A stretch of 64,000 nt of DNA from Pollenia angustigena (taxonomy: Eukaryota; Arthropoda; Insecta; Diptera; Polleniidae). Below the pieces are notes generated by a model. It did not search any database. It was not told where the DNA came from and was given only the letters and a program-made list of their open reading frames with translations. The position numbers and the translations under genes are program-made. The stretch lies in NCBI GenBank assembly GCA_930367215.1, contig OV884059.1, forward strand, positions 23,646,945 through 23,710,944, read 5' to 3'. The first letter of the stretch is position 1. The number at the start of each line of letters is the position of its first letter. This document shows, in pieces, positions 44,230 through 56,719 of the stretch.

Positions 44230-47180
44230 TTTTTTAAATGTCTGGAAAAGTTTGTTTTGCCAGCTTTACAAAAGCAGTTTTTTTAGTTTGAGATCATCAA
44301 TATCTTATTTATTTATTTATTTTTTTGTTAAAAATTTTATTTTTAAGTTGCCGCATTTATGACCCCTAAAAATTTATAGCTTAGGATTTTATTATTAATA
44401 ATTACTTTACAAAAATATTTTAAATAATTAACACTTTGCTTAAAAAGAAAAAATACGAAACTCCCTTAAAAATCACTACGAAATATGGATTTTAGTTTTG
44501 TTTCAAATATTTTTAGTTAAGAAAACCTTTCGAATTTTTAACCTACGTCCATTTCATAAGGTGAACAACATCGGTTGCCTCATAAGAAAAATCTTAAATC
44601 GCTACAAATCAAAAAAAAAAAAAAAAATATCAATAATTAACCGCATTTTTAACAAAGCAATTAATATCTGGTGACATTTATTAGGTGTCTAGTAATAAAA
44701 CAATAACAAATTTGCATAAATCAACATACAAAATTGTAACGTTTAAACGACAATAATAATCATTTTCAATTTTATTTTATTTTGTTTTCTTTTTTATTTT
44801 TTACAAAAAGGCAAATTCAAATTTTTTACATACCAATCAAGCAGTAAACTTTGCATGTTGGTTTAGACAAAAACCTGTTGTTTGAAACGTTTTTTTTTTT
44901 TTTTTTGTACAACTCAACTCCCCTTTTGATTTTAAAAAAAGAAATCTTTGAATTACAGAGTCAGAAAAAAATACAATAAATTATCAATTATATTCATTAA
45001 ATGGTTATTAAAGTGGTACTAAATTTATTTAGGAGTGTTTCACTGTCATTTAGATTGAAAAAAATTGATAAATTGTGGCCAACGTAGTTCAAAAAAAAAA
45101 AAATCTTTTAAAAAGAAAGAAACATGTTTAATTAATAAAACTGTGTAAAGTTTTTTAGGTTTAAATATAATTAAACCGAATTTGAAAGCATGAAAGTAAT
45201 TCATACCAATCCGCCAACTATTGAAGCAAATTTAAAAAAATGTCTCTTTTTGGTTTTTGAGTTCTAAAATAAGTTGGCTAACAACTTGAAGTTATATTGC
45301 CGGGGTATCAAACAAATTTCTGTAGAAAGCAATAACAAAATATTTATGATTTTGTTTTTGCTTTCAATGTAATTCCTTGGCGTTGCGTTTTATATAAGAC
45401 TTTCTGCAAGAAACCTGTCATGGTGTGAACCTTGGGGGCTACTCTCTATTGCGATACGAAAGAAAATTGTAGCAAATCTAGCGATTGCAAACTGGGAAAT
45501 TCCGGCCAAAAAATTTTTTTTTTTTTTTTAATTTTAATAAAATTTTGATGAGAGTTTATAGCGAACACTTGAAAACATACAACTCATTTATTATTTTGGC
45601 TCTTAGATAACTATTTTACTGTTAATAGTGTAGCAAAGTAGATCATTTTTTTCTTATAAATTTAAGGGGCTTGAAGTTGATTTTTGTAATTTGAAATAAA
45701 AGTAAGCTATGATGTTTTCTTTTAAGTATTCTTTGAAAATAAGCACGTTCAGTTTAAACCGTATTAGTAATTAATCATTCCATGTGATAATTGTGATTTT
45801 GTGCGCGTTATTTTTTTGGATAAGTGAAGTGATTGTGAGGTTCTTTAAAAATATATAAAACCTAAAGTAAGCCAAGTTTAAAGAGAACATAACAAAAAAG
45901 GTGGGGCTAGGGGAGGTTAAGTGATAATTAGATCTAGTACTGTTAAGTATCAAAAGTAAGTATGTACTATAAATTTCAGATGCCACCACCTGCCACCCTA
46001 GTAGCCAGATCATTTTGAGAAATTTCCTATAATTGCATAAGATTAGCGTGACTGACTGGGTGATCATCGCCCAGCCCAAACAACTTAAGTCAGACACTTG
46101 AAATTTTGTATGTAGACTCGCCTCTCAATGTGTCAATAAAAAAGTAGAGACTTTTGGAAATTAAATTCATAAGGGGTTAGAAATGGGTAAAAACGGGTAA
46201 AATCAGCAACATTATATCTCGTGATCTAACAGAGGTAGACGTAAAATTCAAAAAATACCATTATTGAATCGAATATTGAATTATCATGTGTTGGGTACTT
46301 TTTTGAAATTTCCACATTTTGGGTATAAAAAAGGGCAACAATAAAATTTTGGTACTTTTTAGGTAAACAATTTATCTTCTTAAAGGTATTAAGATAAAAA
46401 TAAAGTTAAATTGTGTTCTCTTCTCTTAAAAAGCTCTTATACAAATTTTGGTACCTTTTGGAAATTCGAATATATAAATACCGTTGGTACTTTTTTCTGT
46501 TAAGCTATTTTTATTTTTATACTGAATATATGCCCAATATTTGAATGCCAAATTTCAGCTATTTACTGAAAGAACAGATCTTTGTTATATATATGTAGCT
46601 ATGCAGTCGCGAGTACAGGGGAAGAACAAAGAATTGGTACACATCCTTACCCATCTCAACCCCCACCCACCTTAAACGGAAAAATATATACCATTTCTAT
46701 GATCTTTCCAAATGAAATTTTGGAAAATGGTGTGTTTCAGTTGAAGGTTCCTAAACAATCCCCCCGTCACCCATCCCACAGGAGCTCAAGTCGGATCCAC
46801 GTCTTAGCTATGTTAAGATATATATATATATGTACATATGTTTATGTATTTATATAATCACATAAGTTCACATATTATACTATAACCATATATGATCATA
46901 TCTACTTTTATTTGCTCAGGTAGGCAAAAAGATGGGGATAGGAGATGAGCATATGTAGATATTCCACAAACTAATAATATAATCGCTACAAATGATCATA
47001 TTTTATTACACCTCCAAAGCCATTTTTAATTTTTTTCGATACTTTTGGGTCGTGTACGATCTGGCCAACCCATTTATGTACGTGTCTTAAATTTTACCTA
47101 GGGATCAAACATGCTATTCTTAAGTTGGATACCAGATTTCAGCCATTTACGTAAAGAAATAAAGAAGTTATGGATTTTTG
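44230..47180. other. AT-rich non-coding stretch with short repeat debris
   Basis: No host gene recognised. 45425-45500 (GGGGGCTACTCTCTATTGCG) matches 29150-29205 in inverse and 47165-47480 in part, marking another dispersed family. Confidence 0.3.
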
Positions 47181-47581
47181 GCCGGAATTTCCCAGTGTGG
47201 ATTGGTACTCTTCAATACGTTTGCGCATTTGTCATTCGCATCTTTTAATTTTTTTCTTTTCGTAAATCATCACTTTATTTTTTTTAAATTTTCCAATTTC
47301 AAATATTTTTACACACTTTGTTTGGCATTTCATTACTGCAAATCCGCGCCATCTTTAATTTTTATTGCCACTATCGCTTCATTTTCAGAAAATTTTGCGA
47401 AAGTGATAGAGAGTACCAAGTTGGCATTTAGCTTTCGCATCGAAATTGTTTTCGCATCGCAACAGAGAGTAGACCCCCTTGACTTAAACTTCTGTCGATT
47501 TTTAACAAATGCAGAATTAAAGCATGCAGTTTCAGTTCGATTTCTAGTGAAAAGTGAAATAGAACTTAATTTTATATTGTA

Positions 47582-48430
47582 CTAGCTGGCCCGGCAAATG
47601 TTGTTTTGCCACATAACTTATATCTTTCAGATGTAACAGTGTCTGTTAGCCAAAGTTTAAGAAAAAATTATAGGCTATAGTTCTTTCCAGATGTTACACT
47701 ATTTGCCTGCCCAATTTCAAGAAAATTAATTGATTAGTTAAGAAGATATAGGGAGGCGGAGCTTTTACCCCTCTTGCCCTATTCAATGCCCTGTCCTCTT
47801 TCCGATGATACAGTGTATGCATGCCAAATTTTAAGAAAACCGGTTGATTAGCTAAGAAGATAGAGGGAGGGGGAGCTTTTACCCCTCTTGCTCTATTTCA
47901 CACCCTAAATTATAAAAACTATAGGCTATAGTTCTTTCCAACTGTAACACTATTTGCCTGCGAAATTTCAAAAAAATCGGTTGATTAGTTACGAAGATAA
48001 AGGAAGGGGGAACTTTTAGCCCTCATACCCTATTTCACACCCTATTCCCTATTCTCTTTCAGATGTTACATTGTCTGAATGCCAAATTTTAAGAAAACCT
48101 TCTAGCGATATAAAATATACTCTACGACCTATTCTCATACCTAACAAATACACATACAAAATTTCATAAAAATCGGTCAAGCCGTTTCAGAGGAGTTCAA
48201 AATGGAGTGCATTTTGTTGATATTTGTATGGGAATATTAATACATGTTTCGGAATGAATGCAGTGTTTACTAAAATGGCTATAACTCATGAACCAATACA
48301 CATTTGAAGGCCGTTGATACATAAAAACCTTGGTATTGACGTCACCGTCCACGTGAACTTTACAGAAACAATCGGTTCACGCATTTCAGAGAACATCAAT
48401 TACTAACACAATGCAACTTATTTTTATATA
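47582..48430 (+). repeat. Unclassified repeat starting ACTAGCTGGCCCGGCAAATG
   Basis: Three internal copies of a unit with TTTCARAAAA(A/T)TCGGTTGATTAG and GAAGATA(T/G/A)AGG (about 47730, 47840, 47970), then ATAAAAATCGGTCAAGCCGT. The CTAGCTGGCCCGGCAAA start is common in arthropod repeats; class not assigned. Confidence 0.5.
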
Positions 48431-49505
48431 TGTATATAGAAGATTAGATGTATATAAAACTTTGTGATCGAAAGCTTAATGTTAAGTTAAACAAATACTA
48501 ACTTTAAAGGCCTTACCAGAATGAGCATCATGTTACTTAAGTAAATGTGCGAATAGTTGTAAATCTTCTGTGCCCAACCATATTGAACTTAAAGAAACTT
48601 TTTGTTAAATTTTAAAACTGTCATTTGCTCAAGTGAAGTGCGAAACTGATCGCATATTCCGTACGGAACCAATTGTTTTTTTATTTGGCTTTTGTTCTTT
48701 TAAATGCATTTGAGAGGCTTTCCGTTGATTTTTTACAGTAACTTAAGCTTGTTTATGCATATTCTGGTTGGACCTTAACTCTGAACTGGCTTATGAAAAA
48801 AAGAAAAATAGTTATGAAATTCTAATAAAATTCTTTTTGCATTTGAAATTTGTCTTCTAATATACATACATTATTTTAATTTCAATCTTTAAAACCTACT
48901 TACAAAAAATGCTTTCATTTTTTATTAACAACAGAAATTCCTCTTAACAACATTAAAAAAAATTTAAAGCAAAACTTTTACTCTTTAAAAAAAATAATAA
49001 AAAAAAAACGCAATTGCATGATCAAAAGTGTTGTACCACATGAAGTCATTATCGATTAAGATGCTTAAAAAACCATCTTTGTCACTCAAGACTTAAGAGC
49101 CGGCTTGACCAAGTCTCTGGCCAGGTAGTCGTCCATCAGTCGTCGTCATTATCATCTTAATCAACATTTTTAACAAGATCTTGTTGCACCACATGTTTAA
49201 CTCAAAAATATTTGAAAAAAATGTGTTTCAAAACATAAATCACTTAAAGTGGGTAAAGATGAGCTTAAACTTAATATTGATTGAAAAAATAATAAGAAAA
49301 GTAAAAAAAAAAAACAAAATGTATTCACAGTTGGCAACAAGTTGCAAATAATTACAACGTTTTAAGCCATAATCATAAAATAAATCTTAATATGTTTCTT
49401 TCAAAGCAACACTATCAGGTATTTGAAAAAAATTACAATCATGATGAAGTACCTATTTGTTTCTCTCTTTTTTTAAGATGTTAGAAAATTTAAATATATT
49501 AACTA

Positions 49506-50438
49506 TCGGGTGATTTTTTAGCTATTATCTTTTTGGCAACACTGGTTTAAACAGCTGATACACGTTTCGTGTTTTGCTTCACTGTCAAACATCTTCAGTT
49601 TGGTCTATAATTTAACCATGAATCGTCTTACAAACGAACAACGCTTGCAAATTATTGAATTTTATTATCAAAATGCGTGCTCGGTTAAGAAAGTTCATCG
49701 CGCGCTTCTTCCATTTTATGGTCAGCTCATTTTTGGCTCAATGGGTACGTTAATAAGCAGAATTGTCGATTTTGGAGTGAAGATCAGCCAGAAGCATTGC
49801 AAGAGCTACCAATGCATCCAGAAAAAGTAACAGTTTGGTGCGGTTTATGGGCTGGTGGCATCATTGGACCGTACTTCTTCAAAGATGATGCGAATCGTAA
49901 CCTAACTGTGAATGGTGAGCGCTACCGTGAGATGATATCCAACTTTTTTTTTGCCCAAAATGCAGGAGCTTGGCTGGCATGATATGTGGTTTCAACAAGA
50001 CGGTGCAACATGCCACACAGCACGCTTAACAATGGACTTATTGAGAGGCGAGTTCGATGAACATTTTGTTTCACGTTCGGGACCGGTCAACTGACCGCCT
50101 AGATCGTGCGATTTAACGCCTTTAGACTATTTTTTGTGGGTCTATGTTAAAGCTCATGTCTATACACACATGCCCGCTTCAATGGACGCATTGGAAGACA
50201 ACATTGAAGCATTTATTCATGAGATACCGGCCGAAATGTTGGAAAGAGTATGCCAAAATTGGACTAAGCGGATGCACCATTTGAGGCGCAGTCACGGTCA
50301 ACAATTGCATGAAATAATCTTCAAACATTAAATTATATGGACCGTACTATCGATTCAAATAAAGATTTCATGCATTTTTCTGAATTTTATGTGTTTTTTT
50401 TTTAACTTTCCTAAAGCTCTTAAAAAATCACCCTTGAT
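49506..50438 (+). pseudogene. Internally deleted DD41D (rosa-type) mariner, copy 2
   Basis: GGGTGATTTTTTA TIRs with TA flanks. Keeps [20 protein letters not shown] (49618), VTVWCGLWAGGIIGPYFFKD, LTVNGERYREMIS, a frameshifted QQDGATCHTAR and SCDLTPLDYFLW. Deleted between LLPFYGQ and the FGSMGTL segment, a different interval from the 25677 copy. Confidence 0.88.
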
Positions 50439-50439
50439 T

Positions 50440-51480
50440 AGCTTTTTTTTAAGTTAAAGTTAGTTAAACTTGTTTAAACTCAAGTTTAGCTAAGTTTCAA
50501 GTACGAGTTAAGTTTAATGTTTTAAAGAATTTAAATAAAAAATAGAAAATTTTAGTCAAAGTTTAATTGAAGGTTAGTTAAACCTTAATTCGATGCTATC
50601 AGTTCCACAAAGTTGACTTAGGACTAATAAATCAGTTCAAGTTAAACTTTTGTTTTGGTTTAAAATGTGTTTAAACCAGAAAATCTTTAAATCAGTAAAA
50701 AGCATATAAACTTTAAAGCATACAATTGTGCGTTTAAACTAACAATACAGATAATATGAATTTGACAAAATTTATCGTGGTGCTGCCAAATTGTTATTTT
50801 TTAAACTAAATATAATATATGCAGCACTGATTTGTAGCTACAGAGTTTAAACTGCATATAAATTTAAGTTTAGTTTATCTAAGCCAGCGTTTAAACATTC
50901 ACTGATTTATTAAGCATTAAACTATAACATAAAGGTTTAGTTTAATAAAACGTTGGTTTTAAAATTAAAAAAGTTTCTATTTTAAAAAGCTATAAGTTTA
51001 ATATTTAAGTATAAGTTAAACTAAAATGATAGTTTTAGCTTGAATTCAGTTTAAGTAAGATTTCTGAACTATTTCAAGTTGGAGTTTAGTTAAATTAAAT
51101 TTAACTGATATATAAACCCTAAAATTAATTAAAGTTAACATCTACAAGTTTTTTTAAAGCTTAAATTGAGTTTAACAAAATCTTAGCTTAAAACGCGTAA
51201 AGTTTTTAAGATCATCATTATTTAAAAAGAGGACAAGTTCCTTTTAACTAAAATAAAGCCTTTTATAAATCATAGTTAGAGAAAAAGTTGAACTAAAACT
51301 AACAACTAATAGGGCTAATACATCTTTGAAAATGTGTTTGAACCAGCAAATCTATTTATCAGTAAACATATGAACCATTTCTAAACGCATTAAATTGGGC
51401 GTTTAAACTACCAATACAGACCATATGAATTTGACAACATTTATCGTAGTGTTGCCACAATATTATTTTTTAAAACTACA
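50440..51480. repeat. TTTAAAC-rich degenerate repeat region
   Basis: Dominated by GTTTAAAC/AAGTTTA words. A 150-bp block with ACCAATACAGACCATATGAA and TTGACAACATTTATCGTAG (51400-51475) repeats one at 50735-50810. Continues after inserts at 52810-53560. Confidence 0.5.
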
Positions 51481-51484
51481 TTTT

Positions 51485-51715
51485 GTCAGCTCATTATTGG
51501 TTTGACCTACCGACCATTAAAAAAAAATGTGTTAGGTACGGGTTATATATATTTTAAATACCCCCTTTCTGAATCCAAAACCTGTTACACGAAATTTTTT
51601 ATGGTTTCTAAGATATCAAGCATTCATTTTGCTCCATATCAACTATTTTAAAGCTTATTAAGTATTGTTTTGCTCTAAACGCCACTTTTTGGCAAATGCT
51701 ACCAATTCCACATAA
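51485..51715. repeat. Dispersed repeat, copy 2
   Basis: Matches 28840-29080 (TTGACCTACCGACCATTAA; CATATCAACTATTTTAAAG). Confidence 0.6.
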
Positions 51716-51850
51716 AAAACGTGCAAACTAAATTTAATTCTTCATTGCCGTAAGAAAATGTAAGATAAACTAAGTTTGACTTTAATGCACAACTTTCAAT
51801 TTAAACTTTATCTAAGAAAACGATAACTTTATCCCTTGAATTATAAAAAA

Positions 51851-52755
51851 GTACCCATGTTGTGTAACTACAGTGAGAACTTCTGGCATCGAAAAGATGT
51901 GAAACAAAATATTCCATCGTTTCTCGAAAAGTGAGAAAAAGTGGGTCTGTAACTCATGTCGAAAACTATCAAAAGAGATTACGTCGTTACGTTATAAATG
52001 TCATAATATTGCACTCGAAGCCGATGTGGCATTGCAGACGTTGAGAACGCCAGTCCCACATATCGTTAACGGCGACAAAAATTTTCTAAAATTGATATGT
52101 TTTCAAGTCGGCGGCGAAAATACAACCGTCAGCTATACCAAATAATGTAAATTGCTACTTTAATGTGTGTTGTTTGCAAAAGAGCTTTGAAAACATTCGT
52201 ATTTTTTATAAAAATGTTAAAAGCAAAACTATAGAAAAATGTGTCAAGAACAAAATATTATTATTATTATTATTTTTCTTTGTATTTTGTATTTTTAATT
52301 GTTTTTTATGGTGTTTTCTTTTCTACAAAAAAATGTGGCATTTTATTTAAAAAAAATGCAATTTGGTGTCTGTTTTTTAGAATAAAACAAGCCACCCTTT
52401 TCGGGAGCAAAATTTTTAAGAAACAGACACCAAAATGCATTTTTTTTTAAATAAAATATCACATTTTTTTGTAGACAAGAAAACACCATTAGTGCTCAAA
52501 TTTTTCTCGCCCCCTTTTTACTCGTGAGTTAATTTGACAGTTCAAAGCGGGAACTTTTCTCAAAAAAATGTTACAGACACACTTTTTCTGTAAATTGAAG
52601 AGAAATTTCCTTACGTCAGAGCTTTTACTCGCCATAAAAAGTTACAGAAACAGTTTGGTGAGAAAAACAGCTGTTTGTTTCAATGAATGCCATTGTTGTT
52701 TCATTTCACACATTCCAATCGAAAAGATTCTTGACGCGAGAGTTACAGAACACAG
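51851..52755. mobile_element. Non-autonomous TIR element, copy 2 (GTACCCATGTT family)
   Basis: GTACCCATGTTGTGTAACTA ... GAGAGTTACAGAACACAGG; largest of the three copies. A palindrome (AAACAGACACCAAA against TTTGGTGTCTGTTTTT, 52350-52440) is nested inside and accounts for the extra length. Confidence 0.75.
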
Positions 52756-53570
52756 GTTTATAAAAAGTACGTAAATAAGTAAAATTAAAATTATGATTAA
52801 AAGTTGAACTGAGATTGAACTTATAATTTATTCGAATAAATTTAAGGAGGAAACTGTTAGCCAAATTGCAGTTCAGTTAATTGAAGTTATTAGTGATTAA
52901 ACTTTAACCCCCGTATTTATAAACGATTATTAAATTTAACAAACGTTTATTAAGCCAAATTTTCATACAAAATTTGTTTTGTAAATCTTTTTTAAATTTA
53001 AAAAATTTTTATAAATACAGGCATAAATATTTAAACCTAAACGGAATAAAATTAAATTTTATAAAGCTAAATTTAAGTATAAACCATTTCTAATTAAGGT
53101 TTAGCTAAATACAAAAGCTACTTAAAGATAAGTTAAAGTTTATTTGAATTTAGGTTTTTAGTAGCCAGTGTTAATTTTAAGTTAATTTTAGCTTTGAGTT
53201 TAATTTAAATAGCAACGCCGGGTTTTTAAGATGTGGATTTAGTCTAAACTTAGTTTAACGTAGTCTGAAACTTGGATTTTTCCGGCGAAATGTGATTTTT
53301 TTTTATTATTTCATTAAATAACAACATTTTATGCAAAACTAAGCTGATCCGTCAAAATATTGTATACAAGCTTGGTAATCGCGGCAAAAATCTGTTTTCA
53401 GTTTAACTAAGATTTAAAAAACCCAGCCTTAGTCTATCAAAACACTGTTTCCGAGCTTAAATAATATTTAAGTAAACAAAATCCATCAACACTATTTTTA
53501 TTGTGCTTAAACTTAAAGCGGAAGTTAATCGATAGTCTAACTTAACTCTGGTTAAAAAATTAATAGACTA

Positions 53571-53913
53571 ATGGCCATTTTCTCAATGTATCGACAAACT
53601 GTCTGTTACTTAATGTCAACATACATTTATTGGAACGATAAACTATCTGTTAACGATTTTGGGTTTCTCAATATACCGACAAAAAACAAAGTTTTTAGCT
53701 GGCAACGCCACTCAAAATACATGTAAATGTTGGGAGTCAGCTGATTGAATTTATCTGTACGGCAAATAAAAGGAAAATAAATAATTGGCAGATGAGAGCC
53801 GGTTAGCTTTGCGGTTGATTTGATTGCAAATGAGACATTGAGAAAACCAAATTTCTTTAAAGTGCAGTTTTTCGTTGGGAAAAAAGATAATCGCCTAATG
53901 AGAAAATGGCCAT
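53571..53913. mobile_element. MITE with ATGGCCATTTTCTCA ends
   Basis: ATGGCCATTTTCTCA at the left, TGAGAAAATGGCCAT at the right, perfect 15-bp inverted repeats; 343 bp, non-coding. Confidence 0.75.
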
Positions 53914-54849
53914 CAAACTGTTTGACATCTTAAGGAGGTTAAATTGCATTAACCTTTAAAAAAATAAGTTTAACAGTGCTTTAGCTTGAGTCCCTCTCAC
54001 AAACTGACCCTTTAAACCTAGAAAATGCGTCTGTTGCTGAGAAAAAAGGAAAAGTGTTTGCCACCGTTATTTACACCTTTTTACTGCAAACTTTTTTTTT
54101 TACATAAAAATAAAGAAAATCATGTTATTGATGTTATTTTTCTTTTCTTGCATTTTTTTTTTTTTGAATTTCTTGTAACAAATTTTCTTTTGGCATGTGG
54201 TCTAACTTGTTTTGCCTGTAACATAAATTTTTTTCTTTATTTACTTACAAATTCACGGTTGATTGTTTTTTTTTTGTCTGATTCTCCTACTTCCACGGTA
54301 TTTTTAAAAGGGCATAAAAGATGTTTAAAAGCGAGACTTTACTGTAACGAAACTTCATTAAACTCGTAGATCCATCAATACATTTTGTTGTTTTAAACTG
54401 TAAAGCTTGAGAAAAAGCTGTATTTGGTTGTTTAGTCAAAGGTTTTATGTGGAAAACTTCACAATTCATGTTAAACACAGACATTTTATTAGTTTGTAAG
54501 TAGAGTTTTAGTAAATGTCTAATGTTTTTTTTTTCTGAAGCTGAGTTAAAGTGTTTGGAAAAACTATTTTACTATTTTTGGAGGCTTGGCTGTTTTTTTA
54601 GACATGCTTGTATTCGAGCATTTGAATACTGGTGATATTTTATTATTTTTTTGCTTAGACTTTTAGTAAAATGTGATTTTATTTAGCAATTTTAAAATTC
54701 TGAAATTTTTGACTTTTTAAGGTTAATTTTGTTTTTTTTCTGGTTTTAAAGATAAAAAGTCAGGTGCTTATTTAGGAAAATGGTTATTTCAAATGGAAAT
54801 ACAGTAGACGCTCGGTTATAAGAATACCCAGTTATATGAACATCCAGTA

Positions 54850-55551
54850 CCCATGTTATGTAACTTTAGTGAGAACTTTTTGCATCGAAAAGATGTGAAA
54901 CAAAATATTCCATCGTTTCTCGAAAAGTGAGAAAAATGTGTGTCTGTAACTCATGTCGACTATCAAAAGAGATTACGTCGTTACGTTATAAATGTCAAAA
55001 TATTGCATTCGAAGCCGATGTGAGACGTTCAGAACGCCAGTAACACATATTGTTGACGGCGACCAAAATTTAACATTTTTCAACGACGGCGGCGAAAATA
55101 CAACCGTCAGCTATACCAAATTGTGTAAAGAGCGACTTTAATGTTTGTTGTTTGCAAACGAGCTTTGAAGACATTCGTATATTTTATTAAAATTTTAAAA
55201 GCAAAGTAATAAAACAATGAAAAATGTGCCAAGAACAAAATATTATTATTATTATTATTCTTTGCATTTTGCATTTTTAATTGTTTTTTAGTGTTAAATT
55301 TTTTTCTCGCCCCATTTTTATTCGTGAGTTTATTTGACAGTTCAAAGCGGGAACTTTTCTCACCAAAATGTTACAGACACACTTTTTCTGTAAATCGGCG
55401 AGTAATTTCCTTACGTGACAGCTTGTACTCGCCAAAAAAGTTACAGACACAGTTGAGCGAGGAAAACAGCTGTTTGTTTATGGCATTTTTGTTTCATTTC
55501 ACACATTTCAATCGAAAACTTTCTCGACGCGAGAGTTACAGAACATGGGCA
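54850..55551. mobile_element. Non-autonomous TIR element, copy 3 (GTACCCATGTT family)
   Basis: GTACCCATGTTATGTAACTT ... GAGTTACAGAACATGGGCAC, with the same order of blocks as copies 1 and 2. Confidence 0.78.
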
Positions 55552-55669
55552 CAGAATAGTCAACAACAAAATTTATACACATGAGGTTCTAAAGAGTGAA
55601 CACGACCTATCTCTACTATCTGAACAACTTGCAACCGTTGATTTTTTTGGAAACTATTTGTTGTAATGG

Positions 55670-56600
55670 GTGTTTTTTAGAGTATCACAACTTTGAGTTG
55701 GCATCACTGCTATATTTGAGCAACCATTTAACAGGTTATAGTTGCGTTTTTTAATGAATCTACTTATCGAGCAACGCGCAAATATTTGACATTTTTAATC
55801 AAAATAATTCGGCGAATGGGCTGAAGCACAAACTGATATTGACTTTGAATCTCCACACAAAATTGTATTTTCCGATTAACTTGAATTTTTTTTAATTTGC
55901 AAATAATATGCCGCCAAAAAGTCGTGGATCATTTCTTTTTTTCTTTCTTTAGTCCTATTTTCATCCATACATGATCTAGAAACTAAATCCGGTATCATAT
56001 TAAAGTTACTACAAAATTGCATTTATATATATTCCAGAGCACCGTGTAAAATGCATCCAATTTGCAAAAATCTAAAATATTTACATACAAAGATGATATA
56101 CTTGCCAAAAGATAAAATTTGATACCCATATTGCCCTATTTTAAACGAAGGGTTGCCACCCCGTTGCATTTTTGTCAAAACGCGAACTAGCACGATTTTC
56201 AAAAAAAGTTGAGACAAGTGTTTAATTAAATCGACTGAAGATTAAAATATGTTAATTTGGCACTTTTATTGCAAACAACCCCGAACAAAAAATTGAAAAA
56301 CCGTTGTTCTTACAGAAAATCCTTAAAAAAAGGACATGGATGATCGTCCTTGGACAAATTGTATACACAGTTGGACGCGCCATAAAAAAACCTTTCTTAC
56401 GATACCCAATTTGTATATGTTGATAAGGAAACAGATTCTTAAATTAACAAAACGTGCAAAAATATACCCTTTTTCAAACTGGTCCAGCTCACGAGAGGTC
56501 AAAGCTGGAGCCGAAATATTAAAAATGTCATCTTAAAAAAGTCCAAGGTTCATTTTTAGGAGGGTACATCGAGCTTTTTTTTTGGTGAGTCGCTCTAATG
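55670..56600 (+). pseudogene. Mariner fragment related to the DD41D group
   Basis: GGGTGTTTTTTAGAG tip, then EAQTDIDFESPHKIVFSD, the block around the first catalytic Asp; the rest is decayed and a matching 3' tip was not found. Confidence 0.5.
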
Positions 56601-56719
56601 TACACATATTAAAATTGATTTGAAATACTCATTTTATATTGTCTCGATTATGTGAACTTTTCCATTTAGTGAACAGGCTCTGTATAAATTAGTTCATATA
56701 AGCGAGCGTCTACTGTAAA

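Larger units (their letters stand above)
54802..56715. mobile_element. pogo-like TIR element containing two nested elements
   Basis: CAGTAGACGCTCGGTTATAA and TTCATATAAGCGAGCGTCTA plus CTG are imperfect inverted ends with TA on both sides (54800-54801, 56716-56717). Such tips recall pogo/Tigger elements. Its own sequence is mostly replaced by a GTACCCATGTT element (54850-55551) and mariner debris (about 55670-56600). Confidence 0.65.

Noticed and set aside
45771..46097. 108-aa minus-strand frame as an upstream Daam exon
   Set aside because: No phase-0 donor in frame and no resemblance to a formin N-terminus.
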